Source: Ferirhizobium litorale
GTDB taxonomy: Bacteria > Pseudomonadota > Alphaproteobacteria > Rhizobiales > Rhizobiaceae
Length of the DNA: 64,000 nucleotides
Direction of reading: 5' to 3'
NCBI GenBank assembly: GCA_030028905.1
Contig: JALDYZ010000002.1
Coordinates: 372,001-436,000, forward strand
Below the pieces are notes generated by a model. It made no database searches. It was not told the origin of the DNA and saw only the letters and a program-made list of their open reading frames with translations. Shown piece after piece: positions 26,194-35,230 of the stretch (position 1 is the first letter of the stretch; each line of letters opens with the position of its first letter). Both the position numbers and the translations under genes were made by a program.

Positions 26194-26682
26194 ATGACCG
26201 CAGTTTCCCACCTCTCCCTCGTGCGCCCGCCGGTGGTCACCATCCGCGCCGCCAAGCCGCGCGACCTGCCGCAGCTCAAGGGCATGATCGCCGAACTCGC
26301 CGCCCACCACGGCGACGTGGCCCAGCTGACGCCCGAGCAGCTCGAACGCGACCTTTTCGGTCCCCACCCGTGGGTCAACGGCCTCGTGGCCGAGAGCGGC
26401 GAGGACCTGATCGGCTTCGCCATCCTCGTGCCGCTCTACCGCGCCCAGGAGGGGGCCCGCGGAATGGACCTGCACCAGCTCTTCGTCCGCCCCGAGCACC
26501 GCGGCCACGGCATCGGCCAGCACCTCGTCACCCGCGCGCGCGATCTTGCCCGCCAGGCCGGCTGCGGCTACCTTTCGGTCAGCGCCGCGACAGGCAACTT
26601 CGCCGCCCACCGATTCTACGAGCACATGGACTTCAAGGCGCGCCCGGTGACCGGCATGCGCTACATGCAGGCGATCAGCTGA
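26194..26682 (+). CDS. GNAT acetyltransferase
   Basis: A 162-residue N-acetyltransferase. The acetyl-CoA loop RGHGIGQHL follows HQLFVRPEH, near residues 99-107, and the C-terminal part reads YLSVSAATGNFAAHRFYEHMDF. It resembles the diamine/amino-acid acetyltransferase side of the family, but the substrate cannot be assigned. ATG 26194 has GAGG 9 bases upstream. The DJ-1/PfpI gene follows after 22 bases on the same strand, so the two are probably cotranscribed. Confidence 0.85.
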   Translation: MTAVSHLSLVRPPVVTIRAAKPRDLPQLKGMIAELAAHHGDVAQLTPEQLERDLFGPHPWVNGLVAESGEDLIGFAILVPLYRAQEGARGMDLHQLFVRPEHRGHGIGQHLVTRARDLARQAGCGYLSVSAATGNFAAHRFYEHMDFKARPVTGMRYMQAIS

Positions 26683-26704
26683 CAACCCCGGAGAGCAGGA
26701 AACG

Positions 26705-27274
26705 ATGACCCGCATTGCGATCGGACTGACGGAAGGTTTCGCCGACTGGGAATGCGCGCTGCTGATGGCGGTGGCGCGCAGCTACCTCGGCATCGAGGTC
26801 AAGACCGCCTCGCCCGACGGCGCCCCGGTCACTTCCATGGGCGGGTTGAAAGCGCTGCCAGACCTCGCTTTCGGGGCGATCGACGCGGAGACATTCGACG
26901 CGCTGGTGCTGGCGGGCGGCACCATCTGGGACACAGACCAGGCGCCGGACGTCTCGACGCTTGTGACCGCCTACCGCGCGCGCGAACGGGTGATCGCGGC
27001 CATCTGCGGCGCGACGCTGGCGCTGGCGCGGGCCGGGGTCCTGAACGACGTGCGCCACACCAGCAACGCCGCCGACTTCCTCACGCAGGCGGAGAACTAC
27101 AAGGGTGCTGCGCTCTACCGGGAGAGCGCCCATTCGATCCGCGACGGGCGCATCGTCACCGCCGCAGGCACCTCGCCCCATACCTTTGCCGCCGAAGTGC
27201 TGAAAGCGCTCGGCCACTGGAGCCCGGAATCCGACTATTATCTCGGCCTCTTCGGCAACGAGCACCGCGCATAG
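26705..27274 (+). CDS. DJ-1/PfpI family protein
   Basis: A 189-residue class I glutamine amidotransferase-like protein. The nucleophile elbow is AAICGATLALA, with Cys101, and the acidic partner lies in the N-terminal TEGFADWE stretch (Glu16 region). Relatives include glyoxalase III, deglycase and isonitrile hydratase homologues, so a role in carbonyl stress is possible. It follows the GNAT gene by 22 bases. It converges on the cytochrome gene. Confidence 0.85.
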   Translation: MTRIAIGLTEGFADWECALLMAVARSYLGIEVKTASPDGAPVTSMGGLKALPDLAFGAIDAETFDALVLAGGTIWDTDQAPDVSTLVTAYRARERVIAAICGATLALARAGVLNDVRHTSNAADFLTQAENYKGAALYRESAHSIRDGRIVTAAGTSPHTFAAEVLKALGHWSPESDYYLGLFGNEHRA

Positions 27275-27285
27275 GGCAAGGCGCA

Positions 27286-28200
27286 CTAACGCGCCGGTAT
27301 CGCCTTGAGATAGGCGGCGATCGCCTCGCGATCCTCCGCCGGAAGCATCGCCATGTTCCTCTGCACCTCGACCATGCTGCCGCCAACGCTGTCGTATTCG
27401 GGCGTGAAGCCGGTTTCCAGATAGCTGGCAATGTCGCCGGCGCTCCACGAGCCTATGCTCTTCGAGCCCGGGGTGATGTCGGGCACCCTGCCCTCACCCT
27501 CGGGATTGGGCGCCCCGGCAAGCCATTCGGCATCGATCAGGCCGCCGAGTTCAGTGCGCGGCGTGTGGCATTCGCCGCAATGGCCGAGACCCTCGACGAG
27601 GTACTGCCCGTGTTTCTGCCGGTCGTCGGCATCGGCCAGCGCGACGCGCGGCGCATCCGTCAGGTAGAGGAACTTCCAGACGCCGATGCCCATGCGGATG
27701 TTGAACGGGAACGGCAGGTCATGCGGCGGGGCGACGTTGCTGCTCTTCGGCAGCGTGCCGAGGAAGCCCCAGAGATCATTGACGTCCTTGTCGGTCGCGC
27801 GGATGTAGGAGCCATAGGGAAAGGCGGGATAGAGGTGCTCGCCGGCTGCACCGACGCCGCGCTTCATTGCATTGCCGAACTCGGCCAGCGTCCAGCCGCC
27901 TATGCCGGCCGTCTCGTCGGGAGAGATGTTCGGACCGTAGAAGGTGCCGAAGGGGCTTTTCAGCGGTAGCCCGCCGGCAAGCACCAGCCGCTCGTCGTCC
28001 TTGGCGCCAGGCGCGGCATGGCAGCTGGCACAGCCACCGGCCCAGAAGACCCGCCTGCCGTTTTCGAGATCCGGCACGCCAAGACCGGCCCAATGGCTTT
28101 CGGGCAGCGCATCGGGCGCCGTCGCCAGATAGAAGGCACCAGCCAGGCCAAGACCCAATACGATCACCGAGGCCGAGGCCTTTGCCACCCTGGAAACCAT
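27286..28200 (-). CDS. Diheme cytochrome c, periplasmic and probably membrane-anchored
   Basis: A 304-residue protein with an N-terminal hydrophobic helix (residues about 8-27) and two class I cytochrome c domains. Heme sites are CASCH (57-61) and CGECH (208-212), and a Met ligand is likely in each domain. It resembles the cytochrome subunits of periplasmic dehydrogenases such as alcohol, aldehyde or fructose dehydrogenases, which have two or three hemes. No dehydrogenase subunit is next to it. It is 89 bases downstream of the cytochrome c' gene on the same strand, so the two probably form one transcript for periplasmic electron transfer. Confidence 0.88.
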   Translation of the reverse strand: MVSRVAKASASVIVLGLGLAGAFYLATAPDALPESHWAGLGVPDLENGRRVFWAGGCASCHAAPGAKDDERLVLAGGLPLKSPFGTFYGPNISPDETAGIGGWTLAEFGNAMKRGVGAAGEHLYPAFPYGSYIRATDKDVNDLWGFLGTLPKSSNVAPPHDLPFPFNIRMGIGVWKFLYLTDAPRVALADADDRQKHGQYLVEGLGHCGECHTPRTELGGLIDAEWLAGAPNPEGEGRVPDITPGSKSIGSWSAGDIASYLETGFTPEYDSVGGSMVEVQRNMAMLPAEDREAIAAYLKAIPAR

Positions 28201-28289
28201 GCAAGTCCTCCGTTGCGTGAACATACCGCGCCGGCAGCGGCCCGGCACGGCGTTAATCGTCAGGTTTTCCGGCTGTTTGCTCTACCGCC

Positions 28290-28736
28290 TCAGTTCTTCT
28301 TGAGACGGTAGAGCTCGTGACAGGCCCCGCAGGTCTTGCCGAGCGGGCCGATGGCGGCGCCCACGCCGGCCTGGTCCGCCGGCAGCGAGGCGAGGATCGT
28401 CTCGGCTTCCTTGCCGAGCGCTGCCGCCTTCGCCTTGAAGTCATCCATGTTTTCCCAGATCTTCGGGCTGGCTTCGGTCTCGAAGCCCGTGTCGGAACCG
28501 GCCGGGAAGTAGTCCGGGAAGGTCTTGCTGACCTCGTCGATGGTCGTCAGCGCAGTCCGCACCACCTCGGCGTCATAGGGCTTCTCGCCCTTGGCGATGC
28601 CGGCCATCGCGCCCATGGCGCCACCCACCCTCTTCATCATCTGCTGGCGCACCTCCTGCGGTTCGTCGGCTGCGACGACGGCACCTGCTCCCATGGCAAC
28701 AAGCATGGCGGCTGCCACAACGGCCTTGAATTTCAT
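28290..28736 (-). CDS. Cytochrome c' (class II)
   Basis: A 148-residue periplasmic four-helix-bundle cytochrome. It has a signal peptide (about residues 1-22, cleavage near VVAAD) and a single C-terminal heme site CGACH (136-140), the class II layout. Cytochromes c' bind NO and protect against nitrosative stress; related monoheme forms accept electrons. The N-terminal RQQMMKRVGGAMG gives a Met near the usual distal position. The start at 28736 is fixed by the signal peptide. It heads a likely two-gene unit with the diheme cytochrome. Confidence 0.9.
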   Translation of the reverse strand: MKFKAVVAAAMLVAMGAGAVVAADEPQEVRQQMMKRVGGAMGAMAGIAKGEKPYDAEVVRTALTTIDEVSKTFPDYFPAGSDTGFETEASPKIWENMDDFKAKAAALGKEAETILASLPADQAGVGAAIGPLGKTCGACHELYRLKKN

Positions 28737-28911
28737 CGATAAGCTCCCGTTTGTCTGGCCGGCCCAATGCGGCACCGGCTGCTTCGAAATTGCGTCGGCA
28801 TGATTGCATTTTGAAGACGTGCGGGAAGTAACTTTTATTTGAAGGGGACAAGCAAAATCAATCAAATGGCCACGCGGTGAACGGCATCGCGCCCCGCCCC
28901 ATAAGCGACAA

Positions 28912-28935
28912 AGCCCCGGCCTTGCGACCGGGGCT
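28912..28935 (-). terminator. Terminator-like hairpin after sodB
   Basis: The stem AGCCCCGG (28912-28919) / CCGGGGCT (28928-28935), with an 8-base loop, lies 27 bases beyond the sodB stop. On the minus strand it is followed by TTGTCG, a weak U-tract. Confidence 0.65.
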
Positions 28936-28961
28936 CCAGACGATGGTTCTTGAGTGACGGC

Positions 28962-29564
28962 TTACTTGGTTGCCGCCTCGTAGCGCTCCAGAACGTAGTC
29001 CCAGTTGATCAGGTTGTCGATGAAGGCTTCCAGATACTTCGGACGGGCGTTGCGGTAGTCGATGTAGTAGGAGTGTTCCCAAACGTCGACGCCGAGGATC
29101 GGGGTCGCACCGTGGACCAGCGGGTTCTCGCCATTCGGGGTCTTGGAGATTTCGAGCTTGCCGTCCTTGACGGATACCCAGGCCCAGCCGGAGCCGAACT
29201 GGGTGGCGCCGGCGGCGGCGAAGTCGGCCTTGAACTTGTCGTAGCCGCCGAGGTCGGACTTGATCGCCGCTTCCAGCTTGGCCGGCAGCTTGTTGCCGCC
29301 GCCGCCCTTCTTCATCCACTTCCAAAAGTGGATGTGGTTGTAGTGCTGGGCGGCGTTGTTGAAGAGGCCGGCATTGGTGCCGAAGGATTTCTTGACGACT
29401 TCCTCGACGGAAAGGTCGCCCATGCCGGCTTCCGCCGCGAGCTTGTTGCCATTGTCGACATAGGCCTTGTGGTGCTTGTCGTGATGGTATTCGAGCGTTT
29501 CCTTCGACATGTACGGCGCGAGCGCTTCGTAGTCGTAGGGGAGTGCGGGCAATTCGAAAGCCAT
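28962..29564 (-). CDS. sodB: Superoxide dismutase, Fe/Mn type
   Basis: A 200-residue cytosolic Fe/Mn superoxide dismutase. Metal ligands are His27 in YHHDKH, His74 in AQHYNH, and the Asp and His of VDVWEHSYYIDY near residues 158-169. The GGGGNKLP loop and GSGWAWVSV are standard. An N-terminal run of ATGs further upstream is not supported; AGAGGAGAA 7 bases before ATG 29564 fixes the start. Metal preference (Fe, Mn or cambialistic) cannot be settled from the sequence alone. It is a single gene with its own terminator. Confidence 0.95.
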   Translation of the reverse strand: MAFELPALPYDYEALAPYMSKETLEYHHDKHHKAYVDNGNKLAAEAGMGDLSVEEVVKKSFGTNAGLFNNAAQHYNHIHFWKWMKKGGGGNKLPAKLEAAIKSDLGGYDKFKADFAAAGATQFGSGWAWVSVKDGKLEISKTPNGENPLVHGATPILGVDVWEHSYYIDYRNARPKYLEAFIDNLINWDYVLERYEAATK

Positions 29565-29801
29565 GATAAATTCTCCTCTTGGCAACAGTTTACGTATGTT
29601 GGCAGGTGAGGCGGAACATAGGAGCGCAACCGGCCCGAGGCAACCTGCGAATTGTCGAAATCCGGTACGCCGGGAGAAATTTTGCCCCGGGCTTTTCATC
29701 CTGCCTTCGTACAAAAACCACAATGCGCGACATGCTGGGCGGCGTTCGCCCACCCTCCCCGGGACGAGTGCCATATCATTGTCATGAAAAGGAAATTTCC
29801 G

Positions 29802-30188
29802 ATGTCGACCGCAAGGTGCCTGCTCGCTGCCGCCGCCCTTTCACTTTCGCTCTCCCACGCCGCGCTCGCCTCCTCCGACGAGGCCTGGAAGGCCATGGAA
29901 GCCGACATGCATGCCAAGTGCCGGCAGGCGGCGTCCGAACACCTGAAGCCGGCGCGGGTCGTCACCGATCCGGTCGGCGCCGACAAGTTCGGCCTGGCCA
30001 TCACCTTCGGCCGGCTGAAGAACACCGAAACGCGCGCGGCCTTCATCTGCCTCTACGACAAGACCACGAAGACGGCCACGCTCGGTAGCGAACTGACGGA
30101 TGACGTGGTTCGCGTGCGGCTGCCGGCCAAGAAGGACGGCGCGCAGGATGCCGACGCCAGCACCAAGCAGGACGCCACCGCAGAGTAA
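29802..30188 (+). CDS. Small exported protein of unknown function
   Basis: A 128-residue protein with a clear signal peptide (about residues 1-23, ending HAALA). The mature part has two cysteines (in HAKCRQAA and FICLYDK) that could pair, and a charged tail rich in Lys, Asp and Thr. AAAGGAAA 8 bases before ATG 29802 supports that start; ATG 29784 (MKRKFP) would add six residues and a more basic n-region and is a fair alternative. No family recognised. Confidence 0.65.
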   Translation: MSTARCLLAAAALSLSLSHAALASSDEAWKAMEADMHAKCRQAASEHLKPARVVTDPVGADKFGLAITFGRLKNTETRAAFICLYDKTTKTATLGSELTDDVVRVRLPAKKDGAQDADASTKQDATAE

Positions 30189-30227
30189 AGAAGCGGGCGG
30201 ATGCCCTGCCTTTCGCGCCGCAAACGC

Positions 30228-30304
30228 GGCGCCGCTGGACCCCGGCTCAAGGCCGGAGTGACCAGGGACGCAATGACCGACTCTTGAAAAGGGCCGGTCA
30301 TTGC
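30228..30304. repeat. Dispersed palindromic repeat with long hairpin
   Basis: The sequence CTGGACCCCGGCTCAAGGCC..GAGTGACC is followed by a perfect 10-bp inverted repeat GCAATGACCG (30270-30279) / CGGTCATTGC (30295-30304). A closely related block occurs at 33967-34000 and inverted forms near 42461. Such CGGGATCC / CCGGGGTGAC palindromes are common between genes in alphaproteobacteria. It occupies most of the 259-base gap before the sulfatase gene. Confidence 0.6.
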
Positions 30305-30447
30305 GCCAACGCCCGCGGGTGCCTTCAGCGGACCTAACTCAATCCTTGGTGAGTCAATATAAAATCTCATCCCGCATCAGTAGGCCATGGACGTTTCTGA
30401 CCCATCATGCATATTAGGTCTGCCTAAAGATCTGTGGAGGTTGGGAA

Positions 30448-32025
30448 ATGCCAATAAGATCCAAGATTTGCGGTCTGCTCCTTGCGGCCAGCGCATTGAC
30501 CTTTGCAATGCCATCCTACGCGCAGGACCAGACACCCGCCAAGCCGAACATCCTCGTCATCTTCGGCGACGACATCGGCCAGACAAACCTTTCGACCTAC
30601 AGTTTCGGCCTCATGGGGTATCGTACGCCGAATATCGACCGCATCGCCAATGAAGGCATGAAGTTCACCGACTACTATGCCGAGCAGAGCTGCACGGCCG
30701 GACGTTCCACCTTCCTGACCGGCCAGACGACGCTGCGAACCGGTCTCTCCAAGGTCGGCTTGCCCGGGGCCGACGTCGGTCTCCAGGCCTCTGACGTAAC
30801 GATCGCTTCGGTGCTCAAGGACCAGGGTTATGCCACCGGCCAGTTCGGCAAGAACCATCTGGGCGATCGCGACGAGTTCCTGCCGACGGCGCACGGCTTC
30901 GACGAGTTCTTCGGCAATCTCTATCACCTGAATGCCGAGGAGGAGCCGGAAAACTTCAACTATCCGCAGGACCCGGCGTTCCGCAAGCAGTTCGGCCCGC
31001 GCGGCGTCATCAAGTCGTCGGCCGACGGCAAGATCGAGGATACCGGTCCGCTGACGCGCAAGCGGATGGAGACCGTCGACGACGAAACCTCGGCGGCGGC
31101 GATCGACTTCATCGACAGGCAGACAAAGGCCGACAAGCCCTTCTTCGTCTGGATGAACACGACGCGCATGCATTTTCGCACGCACGTGCGCCCCGAAAAC
31201 CGCAGCGCACCGGGGCTGACGGCGCTCACCGAATACGCCGACGGCATGATCGAGACCGACAAGGTGATCGGCACCATCCTTGACAAGCTCGACCAGCTCA
31301 ATGTCGCAGACAACACCATCGTTATCTACACGACCGACAACGGCCCGCACCAGAACTCATGGCCGGATGCCGGCACCACGCCGTTCCGCAGCGAGAAGAA
31401 CACCAACTGGGAAGGCGCTTTCCGGGTGCCGGCGATGATCCGCTGGCCCGGGCGTATCGAGCCCGGCTCGGTCGCCAACGGCATCTTCTCGGGCCTCGAC
31501 TGGTTCCCGACCCTGGCGGCGGCGGCCGGCGACACCGACATCAAGGAACGCCTTCTGGCAGGCACGACGATTGCCGGCAAGGAGTACAAGAACCACCTCG
31601 ACGGCTATAACCAGCTCGACTACCTGACCGGCAAAACCGACCAGAGCGCCCGCAAGGAGTTCTTCTACTTCAACGACGACGGCCAGGCGGTGGCGCTGCG
31701 CTACGAGAACTGGAAGCTCGTCTTCTCCGAACAGCGTGCGACGGGTACCCTTCGCATCTGGGCCGAGCCGTTCACGCCGCTGCGCGTACCGAAGATCTTC
31801 GACCTTCGCGCCGACCCCTACGAAAGGGCCGACATCACGTCGAACACCTATTATGACTGGGTGCTCGAACGCGCCTACCTGCTGGTGCCGGCGCAAGCCT
31901 ACGTCGCGCAGTTCCTCGGAACCTTCAAGGAGTTTCCGCCAGCGCAACGTCCGGCCAGCTTCTCGATCGACCAGATCCAGGAGCAGCTCGAACAGCAGTT
32001 CCAGAATGCCGGCGGCGGCCAGTAA
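30448..32025 (+). CDS. Periplasmic arylsulfatase-type sulfatase
   Basis: A 525-residue sulfatase with a signal peptide (about residues 1-25, cleavage near SYAQD). The formylglycine motif is C82-T-A-G-R86, a CxAxR variant of the usual CxPxR. Metal ligands include Asp41-Asp42 in IFGDDIG, and the distal metal residues lie in YTTDNGPH near residue 295. The segment GQFGKNHLGD with Lys and His matches the family. The sulfate ester substrate is unknown. GGAGG 8 bases before the ATG supports the start. A strong hairpin follows the gene. Maturation needs a formylglycine-generating enzyme encoded elsewhere. Confidence 0.9.
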   Translation: MPIRSKICGLLLAASALTFAMPSYAQDQTPAKPNILVIFGDDIGQTNLSTYSFGLMGYRTPNIDRIANEGMKFTDYYAEQSCTAGRSTFLTGQTTLRTGLSKVGLPGADVGLQASDVTIASVLKDQGYATGQFGKNHLGDRDEFLPTAHGFDEFFGNLYHLNAEEEPENFNYPQDPAFRKQFGPRGVIKSSADGKIEDTGPLTRKRMETVDDETSAAAIDFIDRQTKADKPFFVWMNTTRMHFRTHVRPENRSAPGLTALTEYADGMIETDKVIGTILDKLDQLNVADNTIVIYTTDNGPHQNSWPDAGTTPFRSEKNTNWEGAFRVPAMIRWPGRIEPGSVANGIFSGLDWFPTLAAAAGDTDIKERLLAGTTIAGKEYKNHLDGYNQLDYLTGKTDQSARKEFFYFNDDGQAVALRYENWKLVFSEQRATGTLRIWAEPFTPLRVPKIFDLRADPYERADITSNTYYDWVLERAYLLVPAQAYVAQFLGTFKEFPPAQRPASFSIDQIQEQLEQQFQNAGGGQ

Positions 32026-32049
32026 GGGCCAAACGCCAAACCGAAAAGC

Positions 32050-32089
32050 CGAGACGGTGCCGGAAAGAACAGGCAGCGGCATCGTCTCG
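32050..32089 (+). terminator. Long hairpin after the sulfatase gene
   Basis: A 13-bp stem CGAGACGGTGCCG (32050-32062) / CGGCATCGTCTCG (32077-32089), with one G-T pair and a 14-base loop, lies 24 bases after the sulfatase stop. No T-run follows, so it may be an mRNA-end stabiliser or a terminator without a U-tract. Confidence 0.55.
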
Positions 32090-32305
32090 CCCCCCGACCA
32101 ACAACATTTCCCTACTTCACCAGTATTTTCGGGCACAGCTGCCTTCTGTGCCGTTCTTGCTTCGGGCGCTTGAAAAAAACCAACTCCGGTAGCAATCTCG
32201 CAACCGTCAATTGGTGCGCGGGCAGCGATTCTCCCCGCGACCGCGCTCATGCCAAAGCCTTCCATGCATCGATTCGCGTCAACCGGTTCTTCCAGGGGGA
32301 ATACC

Positions 32306-32812
32306 ATGGCCAATCCGCTGTCCACGCTGGGCATCGTGCATACCGCAATCAGCATCGTGCCGGTCATTGCCGGCCTCTACGGCTTCTCGAAATACGGCGC
32401 GATCCTGCCGAGGACGGATTCCGGGCGGATCTACCTGATCACGCTTGCGCTCTCGGTGTTGACGTCGTTCGGGCTGTCGAGCACCGGCGGCATCAACGAG
32501 GGCCATGTCATCGGTATCGTGGCGCTGCTGGCCGCCGGTTTTTCGCTTGCCGTCGGGCGGCTCGGCTGGTTCGGGCGGCTCGGCCGCTACCTGGCCACGC
32601 TGGCTATGTCCTTCACCTTCTTCCTCTTGATGATCCCCGGGCTCAACGAGACGCTGTCGCGCCTGCCGCCTGCGAGCCCGATCGGCAACGGCCCGGACTC
32701 AGCCCCGGTGCAGACGGCGTTGATGATATGGACCGTGATCTTCCTGATCGGCCTCTGTTGGCAGGTCTGGTCGCTGAGGCGCAGGCCGGTTGGCGCAGGG
32801 GTGCCGGTCTAG
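32306..32812 (+). CDS. Hypothetical four- to five-helix membrane protein
   Basis: A 168-residue integral membrane protein that I do not recognise. Hydrophobic helices lie near residues 5-27, 44-58, 68-87, 95-113 and 135-158, with a periplasmic or cytoplasmic loop containing NETLSRLPPASPIGNGP. ATG 32306 has GGGGGAA upstream, which rules out the frame running to 32249. It may be cotranscribed with the sulfatase, 280 bases upstream, but a strong hairpin lies between. It converges on the DMT transporter gene 8 bases downstream. Confidence 0.7.
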   Translation: MANPLSTLGIVHTAISIVPVIAGLYGFSKYGAILPRTDSGRIYLITLALSVLTSFGLSSTGGINEGHVIGIVALLAAGFSLAVGRLGWFGRLGRYLATLAMSFTFFLLMIPGLNETLSRLPPASPIGNGPDSAPVQTALMIWTVIFLIGLCWQVWSLRRRPVGAGVPV

Positions 32813-32820
32813 CGGCGGCC

Positions 32821-33792
32821 TCAGGCCGTTGCCGGCCCTTCCCTGGTCTTCGGTTTCAGCAGGATGATAAGAAGCAAGCCGGCGACAATGAGTGCCGCGC
32901 CCTCGAGGTGATAGAAATGCATCCGCTCGTCGAGGATCAGCCAGGCGAGAACGGCGATGAAGATCGTCTGGACGTAGAGAAGAACGCCCGCCCGGGCCGC
33001 GCCCAGGGCCACGATGCTGCGATTGAAGAGGTAGTACATCAGCGCCCCGCCGGGGATTGCCACATAGGCGAGCGCCACGAGCCCGCTGGCGTTCAGCGTC
33101 GAGCGTTCGTCGGAGGCAAGCTCAAGGAGGTAGAAGGGCAGCGCCGTCAGTGCCGCCGCGCCGAGAAGCAGCACCAGCAATGGAAGGTGATCCACATCGA
33201 ATTTCGCCCGGCGCAGCAGCACGGTGTAGAGGCTGAAAAAGAACGCGCCGGCGACGATCCATAGCTCGCCGGGATTGAAGTCGAGATGCACCAGCGCCGA
33301 CGGGCTGCCCTTGACGATGATGACCACGATGCCGAGAAAGGCGAGGATCGAGCCGACCACCTGCCAGCGCCCCATCGGTTCGGCCAGGATCCAGCGGGCG
33401 AGGATCATCGTGATGATCGGGATCAGGGCGATGATGATGCCGGCGGTGGTGGCATCGGCATGCTCGAGGCCGACAAAGATCATGCCCTGGCAAATCGCCA
33501 GCCCCATGCCGCCGATCGCAAGCAGTTCCAGGGGACGAGCCCGCACCAGCGCGACCATGTCGTCGAAATGCCCACGCACGATCGGCAGCAGGATCGCCCA
33601 GGCGATCGTCACGCGCCAGAAGCACAGTGCCCAGGGCGGCATCTCGGTCGAGACCCATTTCGCGGCGATATAGACCCCGGCCGACAGCAGCCAGCAGAAA
33701 ATCGCCAAGGAATAGGCCCGGCCAAGCGAATCGCTCGCCACCTGTTCCGAGCTGGCCGTGTCGTGATGGACCGCCAAGACATGTATCGCCAT
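32821..33792 (-). CDS. EamA/DMT-family transporter
   Basis: A 323-residue drug/metabolite transporter with ten predicted helices in two EamA repeats (about residues 30-165 and 175-310). Typical segments are WLLSAGVYIAAKWVS, GLEHADATTAGIIIALIPIITMIL and the second-repeat end LILDERMHFYHLEGAALIVAG. Substrates of this family range from amino acids and purines to other metabolites and cannot be assigned. No Shine-Dalgarno is evident before the ATG at 33792. It is a single gene on its strand. Confidence 0.88.
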   Translation of the reverse strand: MAIHVLAVHHDTASSEQVASDSLGRAYSLAIFCWLLSAGVYIAAKWVSTEMPPWALCFWRVTIAWAILLPIVRGHFDDMVALVRARPLELLAIGGMGLAICQGMIFVGLEHADATTAGIIIALIPIITMILARWILAEPMGRWQVVGSILAFLGIVVIIVKGSPSALVHLDFNPGELWIVAGAFFFSLYTVLLRRAKFDVDHLPLLVLLLGAAALTALPFYLLELASDERSTLNASGLVALAYVAIPGGALMYYLFNRSIVALGAARAGVLLYVQTIFIAVLAWLILDERMHFYHLEGAALIVAGLLLIILLKPKTREGPATA

Positions 33793-33964
33793 GGTCTAGT
33801 TATGCCACAGTTCCCCTGGGCTGGACAGAAGAGGGTGGTGCGGGCTGGTCTACCACGCCATCTGAGGTTCCATCGCTGCAGATCGTCCATCGTCTCGCTC
33901 TCGGGCAAGGCGGCGAACCAGGCATGCAGCACCGATTGAAAGGGTTCTTCCACGCGATGGACAT

Positions 33965-34042
33965 CGCGCTGCTGGACCCCGGATCAAGTCCGGGGTGACG
34001 GAGGTTGGGAGATCGGATGACCGCAGAATGGGATCAGGGGTG
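33965..34042. repeat. Dispersed palindromic repeat
   Basis: CTGGACCCCGGATCAAGTCC, followed by GGGGTGACGG, forms an imperfect palindrome at about 33971-34000 and is close to the block at 30235. A further GGATGACC ... GGGGTGACC copy follows to 34042. It sits inside the 306-base gap between the DMT transporter and the aminotransferase; nothing else is recognisable there. Confidence 0.6.
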
Positions 34043-34098
34043 ACCAAGGAGGAGCAAAGATGGCGCCGGGCTTGCATACGTAGCCGGACTCGCGCCCC

Positions 34099-34980
34099 CT
34101 ACCGCTCCACGCTCTCGCGGGCCCAGTCCATGTAGAGGTCGTAGGCCTTGCGGGTAACGGGGCCTTCCTGGAACTCGCGGTCGTCGAGGCGGCTGATGCC
34201 GGAGACCTTGGAATAGTTGCCGGTGGTGAAGATCTCGTCGGCAGCCCTGAAATCGGCGACGGTCAGCGTCGCCTCCTGCACGTCGAAGCCCGCCTGGCGC
34301 AGAAGGCCGATGACGCGGCCGCGGGTGATGCCGGAGAGGAAGGTGCGGTTGGCGACCGGCGTGAGCACCACGCCGTCCTTGACCATGAAGACGTTGGACG
34401 AGGCGGTTTCGGCGACGTTGCCGATCGGGTCGCAGACCAGAGCGTTGTCGAAGCCGCGGCCTTGCGCCTCGGTGATCATGCGGGCGTTGTTCGGATAGAG
34501 GCAGCCGGCCTTGGCCTCGGTCATGGCGCTTTCCGGCGACGGGCGGCGGAACGGCGAAACGGTCAGCGAACCCGGCTTGCCGTTGCCGAGCGGCGCCTCG
34601 AACAGGCAGAGCGCGAAGCGGGTCGAATCCGGATCGACGGCGACGATGCTGCCCTTCGAGCCGTGCTCGCCCCAGTACATCGGCTTGATGTAAATCGCCG
34701 TCCTGCCGTCGAACTTCTTCACGCCCTCCCAGGCGAGCGCTTCGATCTCCTCCGGCGTTTTCGTCGGCTTGAGGCCCATGGAAAGCGCCGAACGGTTGAC
34801 GCGCTGGCAATGCAGGTCGAGGTCGGGGGCAAGGCCCTCGAACCAGCGGGCGCCGTCGAACACGGTCGAGGCCAGCCACATGGCGTGCGAGGTCGGGCCG
34901 ATCAGCGGCGGATTGCCCGACAGCCATTCGCCATCGACATGGGTCCAGGTGGCGGTGCGGGGGGCGGTGTTAACGGACAT
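34099..34980 (-). CDS. ilvE: Class IV (branched-chain amino acid-type) aminotransferase
   Basis: A 293-residue fold-type IV PLP enzyme. The PLP lysine is probably Lys157 in EAKAGCLYPNNA. The phosphate-side segment GNVAETASSNVF with Glu191 is typical of branched-chain aminotransferase IlvE, which swaps amino groups between leucine, isoleucine or valine and 2-oxoglutarate. The motif AMWLASTVFDGARWFEG near residues 33-49 is of the D-amino-acid/branched-chain type. The start at 34980 (MSVNTAPR) has AGGAGA nearby. A second, housekeeping ilvE may exist elsewhere, so a D-amino acid or R-amine role is possible. Confidence 0.82.
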   Translation of the reverse strand: MSVNTAPRTATWTHVDGEWLSGNPPLIGPTSHAMWLASTVFDGARWFEGLAPDLDLHCQRVNRSALSMGLKPTKTPEEIEALAWEGVKKFDGRTAIYIKPMYWGEHGSKGSIVAVDPDSTRFALCLFEAPLGNGKPGSLTVSPFRRPSPESAMTEAKAGCLYPNNARMITEAQGRGFDNALVCDPIGNVAETASSNVFMVKDGVVLTPVANRTFLSGITRGRVIGLLRQAGFDVQEATLTVADFRAADEIFTTGNYSKVSGISRLDDREFQEGPVTRKAYDLYMDWARESVER

Positions 34981-35230
34981 GGCAATTCTCCTCTCGTTGC
35001 GGCCAGAAAGACCACGGCCCGGCCGACGGTCAAGAACAAAATCCATCTGCCGCGAAAGTTTGCATCATTGTCGCCCCCGGATGCATTAAAATGCAAGAAA
35101 CTTTTGCCGAAACAACCACTTGATAGATGGGTGCATCAGAAAAATTGATGCCTCTTCTTCTGGCCTGCCGGCAGGCGTCATGCGATTGTGTCCGTCGGAT
35201 GGGTCACGAGCAAGCGCAGGAAGCACCACC

